Below, piece after piece: positions 6,778-15,478 of a DNA stretch of 21,352 bases. The translations under genes and the position numbers were made by a program. The notes under the pieces are model-generated. The model saw only the letters and a program-made list of their open reading frames with translations. It made no database searches and was not told the origin of the DNA. Each line of letters starts with the position of its first letter. Positions within the stretch are counted from its first letter, which is position 1. The stretch comes from Paracoccaceae bacterium (GTDB lineage Bacteria; Pseudomonadota; Alphaproteobacteria; Rhodobacterales; Rhodobacteraceae): the NCBI GenBank assembly GCA_007131945.1, contig SLPP01000217.1, forward strand, positions 1-21,352. Direction: 5' to 3'.

Positions 6778-9522
6778 TCAGGCGCCGCGGCCGATCGACC
6801 ACCAGCCGCGCCGGCGCGGCTTGGGCGGGGCGGCGGGGCGCGCCTCCTCCGCCTCGGCGGCGACCGGTTCGCGTTCCGCCTCGGGTTCGGGCTCCGGTTC
6901 CACCTCGTCGGCAGGTGCCACGCTTTCGGCGACCGGCTCCGGCCGGGGTGCGGGCGCGGCTTCGGGCGCAGGGTCGGCCGCAGGTTCGGGTGCCGCCTCG
7001 GGGAGCGGTGCCGTCGCGACCATCGCCTCGGATTGCGCCTCCGCCGCGGCCTCGGCGGTCGCCGCGGCCTCTGCCTGGTCGGCCTTCGGCTTCGGGCTGC
7101 GGGTGCGCCGGGCGCGCGGCTTGGGCGTGGCATCTGCGACCGCGGACGCGGTTTCCGCCGCCTCTTCGGGCGCGACCCCGGCCGGCTCGGTCGCCGCCTC
7201 GACTTCCGCCTCTTCGCCGGCTACCGGCTTGCGCCGCGACCGGCGTTTCCGCGCCGGCTTCTCCTCCGCCTCGGGCGCGGACGTTTCCGTTGCCGCCTCG
7301 GCCGGCGCTTCGGCCAGCTCGGGTTCGGCGGGCGCCTCCGTGCGAGCCTCGGGCGCATCTCCGGCGTCCTCGCCCGCCGCCTCGCCGTTCTGCGCACCGC
7401 GCCGACGCCGGCGCCGGCGGCGCTTCTTGCGCCCGCCCTCGCCCGACGCGACCTCGGCCGCCTCCGGCGCGGCCTCGACCTCGACCGCCTCCTCCTCGTC
7501 GACCTCGGGCTCCTCGACGGTCTCGTCCACGTCCGACATCGTCCGCGCATCGAGCGAGACGACCGGCGTCGCCGGGACCTGCACGACGCGCGTCGCGGTC
7601 TTGAACTTCTCGATCGCGTAATCCGGGCTGACCAGCGACGGGTCGGCCTCGATCCGGATCGCCATGCCGTAGCGCGCCTCGATCTGCGCCAGGTGCTCGC
7701 GCTTGACGTTGAACAGGTAGTTCACGATCCCCACCGGCGCGCGGACCAGCGCTTCGCGCGTCTTGGCCCGCGTGCCCTCTTCCTCCAGCGCGCGCAGGAT
7801 CGACAGCGCCAGGCTGTTGTCGGACCGAATGAGCCCGGTGCCGTGGCAGTGCGGGCAGGGCTGGGTCGTCGCCTCCAGCATCCCCGGACGCAGCCGCTGG
7901 CGGCTCATCTCCAAGAGCCCGAAGCCCGAGATGCGCCCGACCTGGATCCGCGCGCGGTCGTTCTTCAGCTTCTCCTTCAGGCGCTTCTCGACCGCGGCGT
8001 TGTTCTTGCGCTCCTCCATGTCGATGAAGTCGATGACGATCAGCCCCGCCAGGTCGCGCAGGCGCAGCTGGCGCGCGATCTCCTCGGCCGCCTCCAGGTT
8101 CGTCTGCAGCGCCGTCTCCTCGATCGAGCCCTGCCGCGTCGCCTTGCCCGAGTTGACGTCGATCGCGACCAGCGCCTCGGTCACGCCGATGACGATGTAG
8201 CCGCCCGATTTCAGCTGCACCGTCGGGTTGAACATCGCGCCGAGGTAGCTCTCCACCTGGTAGCGCGCGAAGAGCGGAAGCGTCTCGGTATAGGGTTTCA
8301 CGTTCTTGGCGTGGGACGGCATGATCATCTTCATGAAATCCTTCGCCAGGCGGTAGCCCGCCTCGCCCTCGACCAGTACCTCGTCGATCTCGCGGGAATA
8401 GAGGTCGCGGATCGACCGCTTGATCAGGTTGCCCTCCTCGTAGATCGGCGCCGGCGCGATCGACTTGAGCGTCAACTCCCGGATCTGCTCCCACAGCCGG
8501 AAGAGGTATTCGTAGTCGCGCTTGATCTCGGCCTTGGTGCGGTTGGCGCCGGCGGTGCGGATGATCAGCCCGGCCCCTTCCGGCACTTCCATCTCGCCCG
8601 CGATGTCCTTGAGTTTCTTGCGGTCCGCGGCGTTGGTGATCTTGCGCGAGATGCCGCCGCCGCGGGCGGTGTTGGGCATCAGCACGCAGTAGCGGCCGGC
8701 CAGTGACAGATAGGTGGTCAGCGCCGCGCCCTTGTTGCCGCGTTCCTCCTTGACCACCTGCACCAGCATGATCTGGCGCACCTTGATCACTTCCTGGATC
8801 TTGTAGCGGCGCGGCCGCGGCCGGCGCGCGGGGCGCAACTCGTCCGATACATCCTCGTCGGCCACCGACTCGATGCGGTCGTCGAGTTCGGTGGCGTGGT
8901 CGGCGGCGCGATAGGGCTCGGGCTCGTCCTCGTCGGCCTCGTCGCGCGCGCCGTTCGCGGCCGGCACGATCGGCTCGGCCTCGAGCGCGTTCTCCTCGTC
9001 CAGATCGACGATGTCCATCCCGCCGATCGGCCGGCGCGCGACCTCGGCCTCGTCGGTCACCTCCGCCGCGACGGGTGCCGCCGTCTCCGCTGGTCCCGAT
9101 GCATCGGCGGACCGATCCGCCGCCGATGCCCCGGCCTCCGTGGCGTCGCCCTCATCCTCCGGCGCGGCCTCCGCCTTCCGCCGGTCCGAACGCTTCCGCC
9201 GCCGCTCGCCATTCTCCTCGGACTGGCTGCGGGCATAGGCGCGCTCTTCCTCGATCAGCGCCTGCCGGTCGGCGACCGGGATCTGGTAATAGTCGGGATG
9301 GATCTCGGCGAAGGCGAGGAAGCCGTGGCGGTTACCGCCGTAATCCACGAAGGCCGCCTGCAGCGAGGGTTCGACCCGGGTGACCTTGGCAAGGTAGATG
9401 TTGCCGGCTAGCTGGCGGCGATGCGCCGTCTCGAAGTCGAATTCCTCGACCTTGTTTCCGTCGACCACGACCACGCGGGTTTCTTCCGCATGGGTGGCAT
9501 CGATAAGCATTTTCTTGGCCAT
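6778..9522 (-). CDS. rne: Ribonuclease E
   Basis: The 914-aa endoribonuclease is the core of RNA turnover and rRNA processing. The N-terminal S1 domain (about 35-275) is split by a long acidic, Ala/Glu/Asp/Arg-rich insert (about 100-238), as in alphaproteobacterial homologues. The catalytic half has AIDVNSGKATRQGSIEETALQ and LIVIDFIDME, placing Asp455 and Asp498 at the Mg-binding positions of E. coli Asp303 and Asp346. CPHCHG (Cys556, Cys559) matches the Zn-link. The C-terminal third (about 620-914) is low-complexity Ala/Glu/Pro/Arg scaffold with a basic patch KKRRRRRRRRG. It ends in PRRRGWWSIG, resembling the GWW peptide that binds PNPase in Caulobacter. An organised degradosome is therefore likely. 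The long leader is annotated separately. Confidence 0.96.
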   Translation of the reverse strand: MAKKMLIDATHAEETRVVVVDGNKVEEFDFETAHRRQLAGNIYLAKVTRVEPSLQAAFVDYGGNRHGFLAFAEIHPDYYQIPVADRQALIEEERAYARSQSEENGERRRKRSDRRKAEAAPEDEGDATEAGASAADRSADASGPAETAAPVAAEVTDEAEVARRPIGGMDIVDLDEENALEAEPIVPAANGARDEADEDEPEPYRAADHATELDDRIESVADEDVSDELRPARRPRPRRYKIQEVIKVRQIMLVQVVKEERGNKGAALTTYLSLAGRYCVLMPNTARGGGISRKITNAADRKKLKDIAGEMEVPEGAGLIIRTAGANRTKAEIKRDYEYLFRLWEQIRELTLKSIAPAPIYEEGNLIKRSIRDLYSREIDEVLVEGEAGYRLAKDFMKMIMPSHAKNVKPYTETLPLFARYQVESYLGAMFNPTVQLKSGGYIVIGVTEALVAIDVNSGKATRQGSIEETALQTNLEAAEEIARQLRLRDLAGLIVIDFIDMEERKNNAAVEKRLKEKLKNDRARIQVGRISGFGLLEMSRQRLRPGMLEATTQPCPHCHGTGLIRSDNSLALSILRALEEEGTRAKTREALVRAPVGIVNYLFNVKREHLAQIEARYGMAIRIEADPSLVSPDYAIEKFKTATRVVQVPATPVVSLDARTMSDVDETVEEPEVDEEEAVEVEAAPEAAEVASGEGGRKKRRRRRRRRGAQNGEAAGEDAGDAPEARTEAPAEPELAEAPAEAATETSAPEAEEKPARKRRSRRKPVAGEEAEVEAATEPAGVAPEEAAETASAVADATPKPRARRTRSPKPKADQAEAAATAEAAAEAQSEAMVATAPLPEAAPEPAADPAPEAAPAPRPEPVAESVAPADEVEPEPEPEAEREPVAAEAEEARPAAPPKPRRRGWWSIGRGA

Positions 9523-10041
9523 GATGTCTCGCTTGCCCCGGCAGGCCCGGGCCCGGGCGGCGAGGCACCGGGCAGCAGCGTGGCGGGGAATGATGTCAAG
9601 GCGATGCCTGCGCAGGCAGACGGACCGGCGTGGCGCAGGCGCCGCCTCGGTCCCTGTCTGTCGATTGCGCCTTGCGGCATCGCGGTTCTTCTCCGACGCC
9701 CGAGGGGCGCCCGTTCTCTGCCCGGCGGCCCGAAACAGGTGCCAGACTATTCGCAGGTCCGGAACCGGACCCTAACGCCAGGGTGCCCGCGCTCGGGGCT
9801 CTGACGGTGAATTCGTTGCGGTGCGCCCCGGAAGGCGCTTTCCGACGCGCAACCATAAGGGCGAAGCGGGGCAAACTTCAATGGCGAAAACGCCGGGGCG
9901 TGCTTTCGTCCTGCTTGTGCGCAGGGAAGCGACGCTCAACCCAGGGTTTTTTCACCCGATCCGGTGGGCAGGTTCGCTGCAGTCGATGTCCCGCCCCGCG
10001 CGCGACCGGTGAGCCGTTCCGGATCCGGTCCGCGGGTCACC
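9523..10041 (-). other. rne: Long rne leader and dctD-rne gap
   Basis: 519 bp with no supported protein gene. From the proposed start near 9845 the rne leader would be about 320 nt. It contains a GGTCCGG-AA-CCGGACC inverted repeat (9756-9771). The palindrome GCCCGGGCCCGGGC (9545-9558) could fold into a hairpin just ahead of the weak ribosome-binding region. A TTGACA at 9599-9594 has no matching -10. E. coli rne also has a long, structured 5' leader used for autoregulation; that parallel is inference. A 43-codon frame from 9881 on the plus strand resembles nothing known. Confidence 0.5.
9852..9881 (-). promoter_or_regulatory. Candidate rne promoter
   Basis: Minus strand TTGAAG (9881-9876), 18-bp spacer, TATGGT (9857-9852). 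Each hexamer matches four of six consensus bases. The predicted start near 9845 gives a leader of about 320 nt. Confidence 0.4.
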
Positions 10042-11388
10042 TCAGACATAGTCCGACCGGCTCAGCCCGTATTTCGCCATCTTTTCGTTCAGCGTGCGCC
10101 GCGGCAGACAAAGCTCTTCCATCACCGCCACGATCGACCCCTTGTGCCGGCGCATCGTCGTGTCGATCAGCGTCCGCTCGAAGGCCTCGACATATTCCTT
10201 GAGCGGCTTGCCCTCGGTGGTCATGGCGCTGCCGGCGGCCTCGTTGTCGGCCATCACCAGCGAGATGATCGACCCGGTACCGCGCCGGCTCTGCAGCACC
10301 GCCTGTTCGGCAATCGAGATCAGCTGGCGAATGTTGCCGGGCCAGGGCGCCTGCAGCAGATGCGCCGCCTCCTGCGCGCTCAGGTCGGGCGCGGGGCAGC
10401 CGTATTCCTCGGCGAAGGTCTCGGCATAGGACTGGAACAGCGCCATGATGTCCTCGCCGCGCGCGCGCAGCGGCGGCAGCGTCAGCTTCATCGCGGCCAG
10501 CCGGAAATAGAGATCCGGGCGCAGCGCGTCCTCGACCGTGCGGTCGGGTGCGTGTGTGTTGCAGATCGCCACGATCCGGGTGGCCGGCGGGCTGCCCTGC
10601 TCGTTGATGAAGGACAGAAGTCGCGCCTGCAGCGCCGGGCCCAACGCCTCGATATCCTCGAGGCACAGCGTGCCGCCACGCGCCTCCTCGACCAGTGGCA
10701 GGCTCCCGCCCTCCTCGACCGGGCCGAAGAGCCGGGCGGCGAGCCTGGCTTCGTCCTCGCCCTGGCACGAGACCGAGACGAAGCGCTTGGACGCGCGCGG
10801 ACCCACCGCGTGCAGCGCATGCGCGACCAGCGTCTTGCCGGTGCCCGTCTCGCCATCGATCAGCACATGACCGTCGGCCTGGCCGTAGTCGAGGATATCC
10901 TCGCGCAGCCGCGTCATCACCGGCGAAGCGCCGACGAGCTTGCGCATGAGGGTATTGCCGTCGGCCAGTTCCTGCCGCAGGGCGCGGTTCTCCAGCGCCA
11001 GCGCGCGCGCCTTGACCGCGCGGCGGGCAAGCTCGGTCATCTTCTCGGGATCGAAGGGCTTCTCGAGGAAGTCGAAGGCGCCGAGACGCATCGCCTCGAC
11101 CGCCATCGGCACGTCGCCATGACCGGTGATCAGGATCACCGGCAGGCTCGCATCCATCCCCATCAGCCGCTTCAGCAGCGCCATCCCGTCCATGCCGGGC
11201 ATCCGGATATCGGTGATCACCGCGCCGGGGAAATCGGGGCCGATCGCGCGCAGCGCCTCCTCGGCGCTGACGAAGGCTTCGGGCTGGAAGCCCGAGAGCG
11301 ACAGCCACTGGCTGATCGACTGGCGCATGTCCTGCTCGTCATCGATCACGACGATCCGGGCGGGTCGGGGACGGTCGGCTTCACTCAT
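10042..11388 (-). CDS. dctD: DctD-like response regulator with AAA+ domain lacking GAFTGA
   Basis: The 448-aa protein has a receiver domain (about 10-125, phospho-acceptor Asp60 in VITDIRMPGMDG, Lys in FLEKPFD). A sigma-54-activator-like AAA+ domain follows (about 150-375) with Walker A GETGTGKT at 179-186. A C-terminal Fis-type helix-turn-helix ends in RRTLNEKMAKYGLSRSDY. DctD normally activates C4-dicarboxylate transport genes with sigma-54. Here the segment after LFG reads PVEEGGSLPLVEE in place of the GAFTGA loop, and the Walker B end is CLEDIE rather than FLDEI. Sigma-54 contact is therefore doubtful. ATG 11388 is preferred; a longer version would need a TTG start at 11427 without a ribosome-binding site. 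It follows dctB by 78 bp. No dctPQM transporter is in the window. Confidence 0.88.
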   Translation of the reverse strand: MSEADRPRPARIVVIDDEQDMRQSISQWLSLSGFQPEAFVSAEEALRAIGPDFPGAVITDIRMPGMDGMALLKRLMGMDASLPVILITGHGDVPMAVEAMRLGAFDFLEKPFDPEKMTELARRAVKARALALENRALRQELADGNTLMRKLVGASPVMTRLREDILDYGQADGHVLIDGETGTGKTLVAHALHAVGPRASKRFVSVSCQGEDEARLAARLFGPVEEGGSLPLVEEARGGTLCLEDIEALGPALQARLLSFINEQGSPPATRIVAICNTHAPDRTVEDALRPDLYFRLAAMKLTLPPLRARGEDIMALFQSYAETFAEEYGCPAPDLSAQEAAHLLQAPWPGNIRQLISIAEQAVLQSRRGTGSIISLVMADNEAAGSAMTTEGKPLKEYVEAFERTLIDTTMRRHKGSIVAVMEELCLPRRTLNEKMAKYGLSRSDYV

Positions 11389-11466
11389 CGTTTCGGTCCT
11401 GGTCACAACTTCTGGCACTGTCGTCAAACAAATCCGTCAACTGCGCGCGGGTTCCGGCGCGGCCGG

Positions 11467-13227
11467 TCATTCGGCGGCGGCGCGGGCGGCGCCGTGAAGA
11501 ACCGGCAGGGCGACGTCGAAGGCGGCGCCCCCCTCGGGCATGTTCCGCGCGGTGATCCGGCCGCCATGGTCGCCGACGATCCCGGACGAGATCGCCAGCC
11601 CCAGCCCGACCCCCTCGCCCGCCTTCTTCGAGGTGTAGAACGGATCGAAGACGGAGTGGATGTCCTTGATCCCGCTGCCATTGTCGCGCACCGTCAGGGT
11701 GACGGTGTCGCCCTCGGTCAGGATCAGGTCGATCTGCGGCGCGTTCACCCCGGCGGTCGCGTCGACGGCGTTGCGCATCAGGTTGATGATCACCTGCTCC
11801 AACCGCAACCGGTCGCCCATCACCATCACCGGCTGGCTCGGCAGCGTGCGCACGACCAGGATCCGCCGCTCGCGCAGGCTCGGCTCCATCATGGTCAGCG
11901 CCTCGGCCACGCAGTCGCGCAGATCGAGCGGCTCGAACGCGTCGCCGCCCTTGCGCGCGAAGGACTTCAACTGCCGGGTGATCGCGCCCATCCGGTCGAT
12001 CAGGTCGTCGATGCGCTGGAACGAGACCAGCGCCTCCTCGCTGCGCCGGCGGTTGAGCAGCAACCGCGCGCCGGCCAGATAGGTCTTCATTGCCGCCAGC
12101 GGCTGGTTGAGTTCATGACTCACCGCCGCTGACATCTCGCCCAGCACGGCGAGCTTCGAGGACTGCGCCAGCGTCTGCTCGGCGACGTCGAGGTCCTTCT
12201 GCGCCTTCTCGCGCGCGGCGATCTCGCGCTGGAGCCGCTGGTTGAGCCGCCGCAATTCGACCGACTCGCGCTCGAAGGCGGCGGTCTGCGACCAGGCCCG
12301 GCGCGAGAGGAGGTAGAAGACCAGCGCAAGGAGCAGCGCGAAACCGGTGATGACCAGCGCCAGCACGCCGTTGACGCTCTCGCGCACGCCGTCGTAGCGG
12401 GTGTAGGACACCAGCCGCCAGCCCCGGAACGGTACCCGGATCTCCGAGCGAAGCACGCCGTGGTCGCTGACGAAGGCATCGGGACCGCGTCCCGCCCAGT
12501 CGGCCGTTGCCCGGATCGCGCGCGCCAGCGCCGTCGGCGCGTCGAAAAGCGCCAGCGCCTCGGCCTCGGTCCGGCCGCGCCAGCGCGGCTCGGTCGACAG
12601 GATGATCCTGCCCTCGCTGTCGGTCAGCGCCACGACATCGGCGAAACCCGCCCAGGCGCGCTCGAACTTGCCCAGATCGACCTCGACCGCGACGACGCCG
12701 AGAAGCTGCCCGCCGGTGCGCATCGCGCGCGCGAAGCCGAAGCCGTAGCCGCCCGAGTCGCGCTCGTAGACGGCGAAGATCGTGTCGTTGGCGCGCCGCG
12801 CCTCGACGAAATGCACGTCCTGGGTGCGCGACACGCCGAGCCGGTTGCGATCGGTCGCGCCGACGACGCGGCCCGTCGCGTCCATCAATTCGATCGCGCC
12901 GGCGCCCACTTCGGACTGCACGCTCATCAGCAGTTGCGAGATCGTGGCGAAGTTGCCCGATTGCAGCGCCTCGCGCAGGGCCGGGTCGCGCGCCAGAAGG
13001 ATCGGCACGACCTGCGTGCGCTGCATCTCGGACTGGATGTTGCCGGAATAGAGGACAAGCCGCGTCTCGGCCCGGTTGCGCGTGTCGACGGTGAAGTTCT
13101 CGGTCAGGAAGTCGTTGAGCAGCCAGACGGTCACCGCCGCCACCACCGCCAGCAACCCGACGACGAGCTTGCCCCAGGCGGGCATCCCCGCCGGGCCCGC
13201 CGTCTCTGCGGCAAGCGTGGTGGTCAT
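11467..13227 (-). CDS. dctB: C4-dicarboxylate sensor histidine kinase DctB
   Basis: The 586-aa membrane kinase is partner of the adjacent regulator. It has a first transmembrane helix at about 20-38 and a large periplasmic sensor region of double-PDC/Cache type (about 40-285, with DVHFVEARRANDT and GGYGFGFARAMRTGGQLLG). A second helix lies at about 287-308, then a coiled linker. The HisKA domain has phospho-acceptor His371 in MSAAVSHELNQPLAAMKTY. The ATPase boxes are N (INLMRNAVDAT), G1 (DNGSGI), F (FDPFYTSK) and G2 (GVGLGLAIS). The architecture matches DctB, which senses succinate, malate or fumarate (family knowledge). ATG 13227 has AAGGTGAG just upstream and is chosen over a GTG four codons earlier. 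The kinase motifs are intact, unlike those of its regulator. Confidence 0.9.
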   Translation of the reverse strand: MTTTLAAETAGPAGMPAWGKLVVGLLAVVAAVTVWLLNDFLTENFTVDTRNRAETRLVLYSGNIQSEMQRTQVVPILLARDPALREALQSGNFATISQLLMSVQSEVGAGAIELMDATGRVVGATDRNRLGVSRTQDVHFVEARRANDTIFAVYERDSGGYGFGFARAMRTGGQLLGVVAVEVDLGKFERAWAGFADVVALTDSEGRIILSTEPRWRGRTEAEALALFDAPTALARAIRATADWAGRGPDAFVSDHGVLRSEIRVPFRGWRLVSYTRYDGVRESVNGVLALVITGFALLLALVFYLLSRRAWSQTAAFERESVELRRLNQRLQREIAAREKAQKDLDVAEQTLAQSSKLAVLGEMSAAVSHELNQPLAAMKTYLAGARLLLNRRRSEEALVSFQRIDDLIDRMGAITRQLKSFARKGGDAFEPLDLRDCVAEALTMMEPSLRERRILVVRTLPSQPVMVMGDRLRLEQVIINLMRNAVDATAGVNAPQIDLILTEGDTVTLTVRDNGSGIKDIHSVFDPFYTSKKAGEGVGLGLAISSGIVGDHGGRITARNMPEGGAAFDVALPVLHGAARAAAE

Positions 13228-13289
13228 GTCTCTGCTCACCTTGTCACTCTACGCGCGGCCCGCGCCGCACTCAAGCCGCTGGATTCCGC

Positions 13290-13958
13290 TCAGACCGGCG
13301 CGAGCGCCCGCATCAGCCCGGCAAAGACGCCGCGGCCGTCGGTGCCGCCGTGATGCGGATCGATGGCGCGCTCGGGATGCGGCATCATCCCCAGCACGCG
13401 GCGGTTCTCCGACAGCACCCCGGCGATGTCGCGCATCGAGCCGTTCGGATTCTCGGCATAGCGGAAGGCGACGCGTCCCTCGCCCTCCAGCCGGTCGAGC
13501 GTGAGCTCGTCGGCACAGTAGTTGCCGTCGTGATGCGCGACCGGGATGGTGACGCGCTGGCCCGGCGCATAGGCTTCGGTATAGGCACTTTCCGTGCTCG
13601 CCACGTCCAGAATCACGGGCTTGCAGACGTAACGCAGCGTCTTGTTGCGCATCAGCGCACCGGGAAGGAGCCCCGTCTCGAGCAGGATCTGGAACCCGTT
13701 GCAGATGCCCAGCACGTAGCCGCCGCGCTGCGCGAAATCGGCGACCGCGCGGGCGATGGGCGAGCGCGCCGCGATCGCCCCGCAGCGCAGGTAGTCGCCG
13801 AAGGAGAAGCCGCCGGGCAGACCGACGACATCGGTGCCTGCGGGCAGCGCGTCGTCCTTGTGCCAGACCCGAACCACCTCGGCCCCGGCCGCCTCGAAGG
13901 CCACCGCCAGGTCGCGGTCGCAATTCGATCCGGGGAAAGTGATGACCGCCGCCTTCAT
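13290..13958 (-). CDS. purQ: Phosphoribosylformylglycinamidine synthase, glutaminase subunit PurQ
   Basis: The 222-aa class I glutamine amidotransferase supplies ammonia to PurL in purine synthesis. It starts [20 protein letters not shown]. It has [18 protein letters not shown] (46-63), the nucleophile elbow [10 protein letters not shown] with Cys86, VAHHDGNY near 140, and MMPHPERA with His194 and Glu196 completing the triad. ATG 13958 has GGAGG eight bases upstream. The open frame extends 43 codons further up but that extension is not conserved-looking. purS and purL are not adjacent: the next gene upstream is an MFS transporter, the next downstream is dctB. A palindrome lies about 155 bp upstream. 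Confidence 0.96.
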   Translation of the reverse strand: MKAAVITFPGSNCDRDLAVAFEAAGAEVVRVWHKDDALPAGTDVVGLPGGFSFGDYLRCGAIAARSPIARAVADFAQRGGYVLGICNGFQILLETGLLPGALMRNKTLRYVCKPVILDVASTESAYTEAYAPGQRVTIPVAHHDGNYCADELTLDRLEGEGRVAFRYAENPNGSMRDIAGVLSENRRVLGMMPHPERAIDPHHGGTDGRGVFAGLMRALAPV

Positions 13959-14110
13959 CGAAGCCTCCATCGGTGTCGCACAGCCCTTAGCGCCAGACGT
14001 TCCCGATGGAAAGGCCCCGCCGTACCCCGGCCCGTCCAGGCCCCGCGGGAAAGGTTGCGTTACGGTTAATGCCGCCGGATAAACCACTTGAATTCAGAGT
14101 GTTGATCTGG

Positions 14111-14128
14111 GCGCACAATATTGTGCAC
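14111..14128. promoter_or_regulatory. 18-bp palindrome GCGCACAATATTGTGCAC
   Basis: Arms GCGCACAA and TTGTGCAC match at 7 of 8 positions around central TA; the inner 14 bp are perfect. It lies 5 bp past the MFS stop and about 155 bp upstream of purQ on the same strand, so it may belong to the purQ promoter region. It shares its layout with 6646-6663 and 15462-15478. Confidence 0.5.
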
Positions 14129-14133
14129 CCCCT

Positions 14134-15282
14134 TTAACGGTCCAGCCGCGCGAGCCTCGCCTGCAGCGCCAGCGCCGCCAGCAGGAGCGCGGCGACCAGC
14201 CTGTAGGAGGCGCGCAGCCCGGCCAGTTCGGCAACGAAGCCGAGGACAGGCGGGCCAAGGAAGAAGCCGACATAGCCCAGTACCGTCGTGCGCGCTATGG
14301 CGCGGCTGCGCGCGGCCGGCTCTGCCAGCCGCCCGGCCATCGCCAGCGCCGTCGGCACCACGACCGAGATGCCGAGCCCCATCAGCATGAAGGCGGCATA
14401 GGCCGCCAGCACGCCCGGTGCCGCCGCCACCGCCGCCGCGCCGGCGACCGCCACGATCAGCCCGCCGCGCAGGAGCGCCCGGTCGGCAATGCGCGCCGCC
14501 ATCGCCTGGCCGGCGAGCCGCCCAAGCCCCATCGTCAACGCCATCAACGCCGGCCCGTACGAGCCCTGCCCCGTCGCCGCGCCCAGGTCGCGCTCGATAT
14601 AGAGCGCCGACCAGGCCTCGCCCGCGTTCTCGGTGAGGAAGGCGATCAGCGTCAGCAGTCCGGCCAGAACCGGTACCGGCCCCAGCGACGGCGACGGCCG
14701 CGCACCGTAGCCGCGCCCGAATCCGTCGATCGCGCCGTCGCGCTCGATCGCGACCAGCGCCAGAAGCAGGACAGCGCCTGCGGCCAGCGTCAGGATGGCA
14801 CCGGGCGACAGGCCGGCCGCGCGCGCCAGACCGGTAAGCGCCGCCGCGCCGGCATAGGCGAAGGAATAGACCGCGTGGTTGAGGTTCATCAGCTTCATGC
14901 GCCGCGTCGCCTCGATCGTGGCGAGCCGCGCGTTCATCCAGACATCCGCGGCGCCCGAGGCCCCGCCCATCGCCAGCATCGCGCCGGCGAACCACGCCGC
15001 CGATCCCGCCTGCGCCGGCAGCATCAGCGCCACCCCCATCGCCGCCGCGCCAAGGGGCAGCGCTGCCCCGCCCAGGACGCCCCCGATGCGCGGCGCCGCC
15101 AGCATCATCGCGATCGCCGCGATCGAGCCGAAGACCAGGACAAGCCCCAGCTCGCCATCGCCGATTCCAAGCCCCTCCTTCAGGTCGGGCAGCGTCGCCA
15201 TGAAGGCGCCCCAGACGACGCCGATGCCGACGAAGGCCGCCATCGGCCCGCGCGAGGCGGCAATCGCGCTTCGCTCGAACAT
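14134..15282 (-). CDS. MFS transporter (YbjJ-like)
   Basis: The 382-aa inner-membrane protein has about 12 hydrophobic helices in two halves separated by a loop near residue 190 (ERDGAIDGFGRGYGARPSPS). VWGAFMATLPDLKEGLGI at the N-terminus and DVWMNARLATIEATRRMKLMN followed by NHAVYSFAYAGAA recall the YbjJ/FucP-like branch (WxN...E...M...H...S pattern). The substrate is not evident. ATG 15282 begins MFERSAIAASRG, with AGGGAG ten bases upstream. The frame continues 75 codons further up, but that part is Arg/Pro-rich and crosses the promoter region, so it was rejected. The upstream gap has a palindrome and a 9-bp direct repeat that could be operators. Confidence 0.85.
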   Translation of the reverse strand: MFERSAIAASRGPMAAFVGIGVVWGAFMATLPDLKEGLGIGDGELGLVLVFGSIAAIAMMLAAPRIGGVLGGAALPLGAAAMGVALMLPAQAGSAAWFAGAMLAMGGASGAADVWMNARLATIEATRRMKLMNLNHAVYSFAYAGAAALTGLARAAGLSPGAILTLAAGAVLLLALVAIERDGAIDGFGRGYGARPSPSLGPVPVLAGLLTLIAFLTENAGEAWSALYIERDLGAATGQGSYGPALMALTMGLGRLAGQAMAARIADRALLRGGLIVAVAGAAAVAAAPGVLAAYAAFMLMGLGISVVVPTALAMAGRLAEPAARSRAIARTTVLGYVGFFLGPPVLGFVAELAGLRASYRLVAALLLAALALQARLARLDR

Positions 15283-15418
15283 CCGCCGCTCGCTCCCTGT
15301 CCGCCGGTTCCTGCCCGCCGGAACCCAAGCACGCGCCGCGCGCCGCGTCCAGAGCGGCGCCGCGAAACGACCGGCCGCGGGGCGTGCGGGCACGCGAAGG
15401 CGGGTTAAGAAAGAGTTG

Positions 15419-15436
15419 CGATTTACACGATTTACA
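15419..15436. repeat. Tandem 9-bp repeat CGATTTACA x2
   Basis: Two perfect adjacent copies within the A/T-rich stretch upstream of the MFS gene. On the MFS coding strand they read TGTAAATCG twice. Direct-repeat operators of this size exist, but no specific regulator is recognised. Confidence 0.5.
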
Positions 15437-15461
15437 ATACATATCATTGCTTTGCCGGAAG

Positions 15462-15478
15462 GTGCGCAATTTGAGCAC
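15462..15478. promoter_or_regulatory. 17-bp near-palindrome GTGCGCAATTTGAGCAC
   Basis: Arms GTGCGCAA and TTGAGCAC match at 7 of 8 positions with one central base. It lies about 180 bp upstream of the MFS start and about 33 bp past the rpsI terminator. It belongs to the same motif group as 6646-6663 and 14111-14128. Confidence 0.5.

Noticed and set aside
6625..8706. Plus-strand frame of 693 codons and an overlapping minus-strand frame 6650-8494
   Set aside because: Both are out-of-frame readings of rne, whose catalytic motifs are unmistakable in the true frame.
9881..10012. 43-codon plus-strand frame MAKTPGRAFVLL...
   Set aside because: Antisense to the proposed rne upstream region, weak ribosome-binding site and no recognisable feature.
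11389..11427. Longer DctD from a TTG start
   Set aside because: No ribosome-binding site; the ATG at 11388 leads directly into the receiver domain.
9964..12132. Plus-strand frame of 722 codons
   Set aside because: Antisense to dctD and dctB, which have clear kinase and AAA+ motifs.
13959..14087. 43-codon N-terminal extension of PurQ
   Set aside because: Canonical [16 protein letters not shown] start has GGAGG upstream; the extension covers the promoter region.
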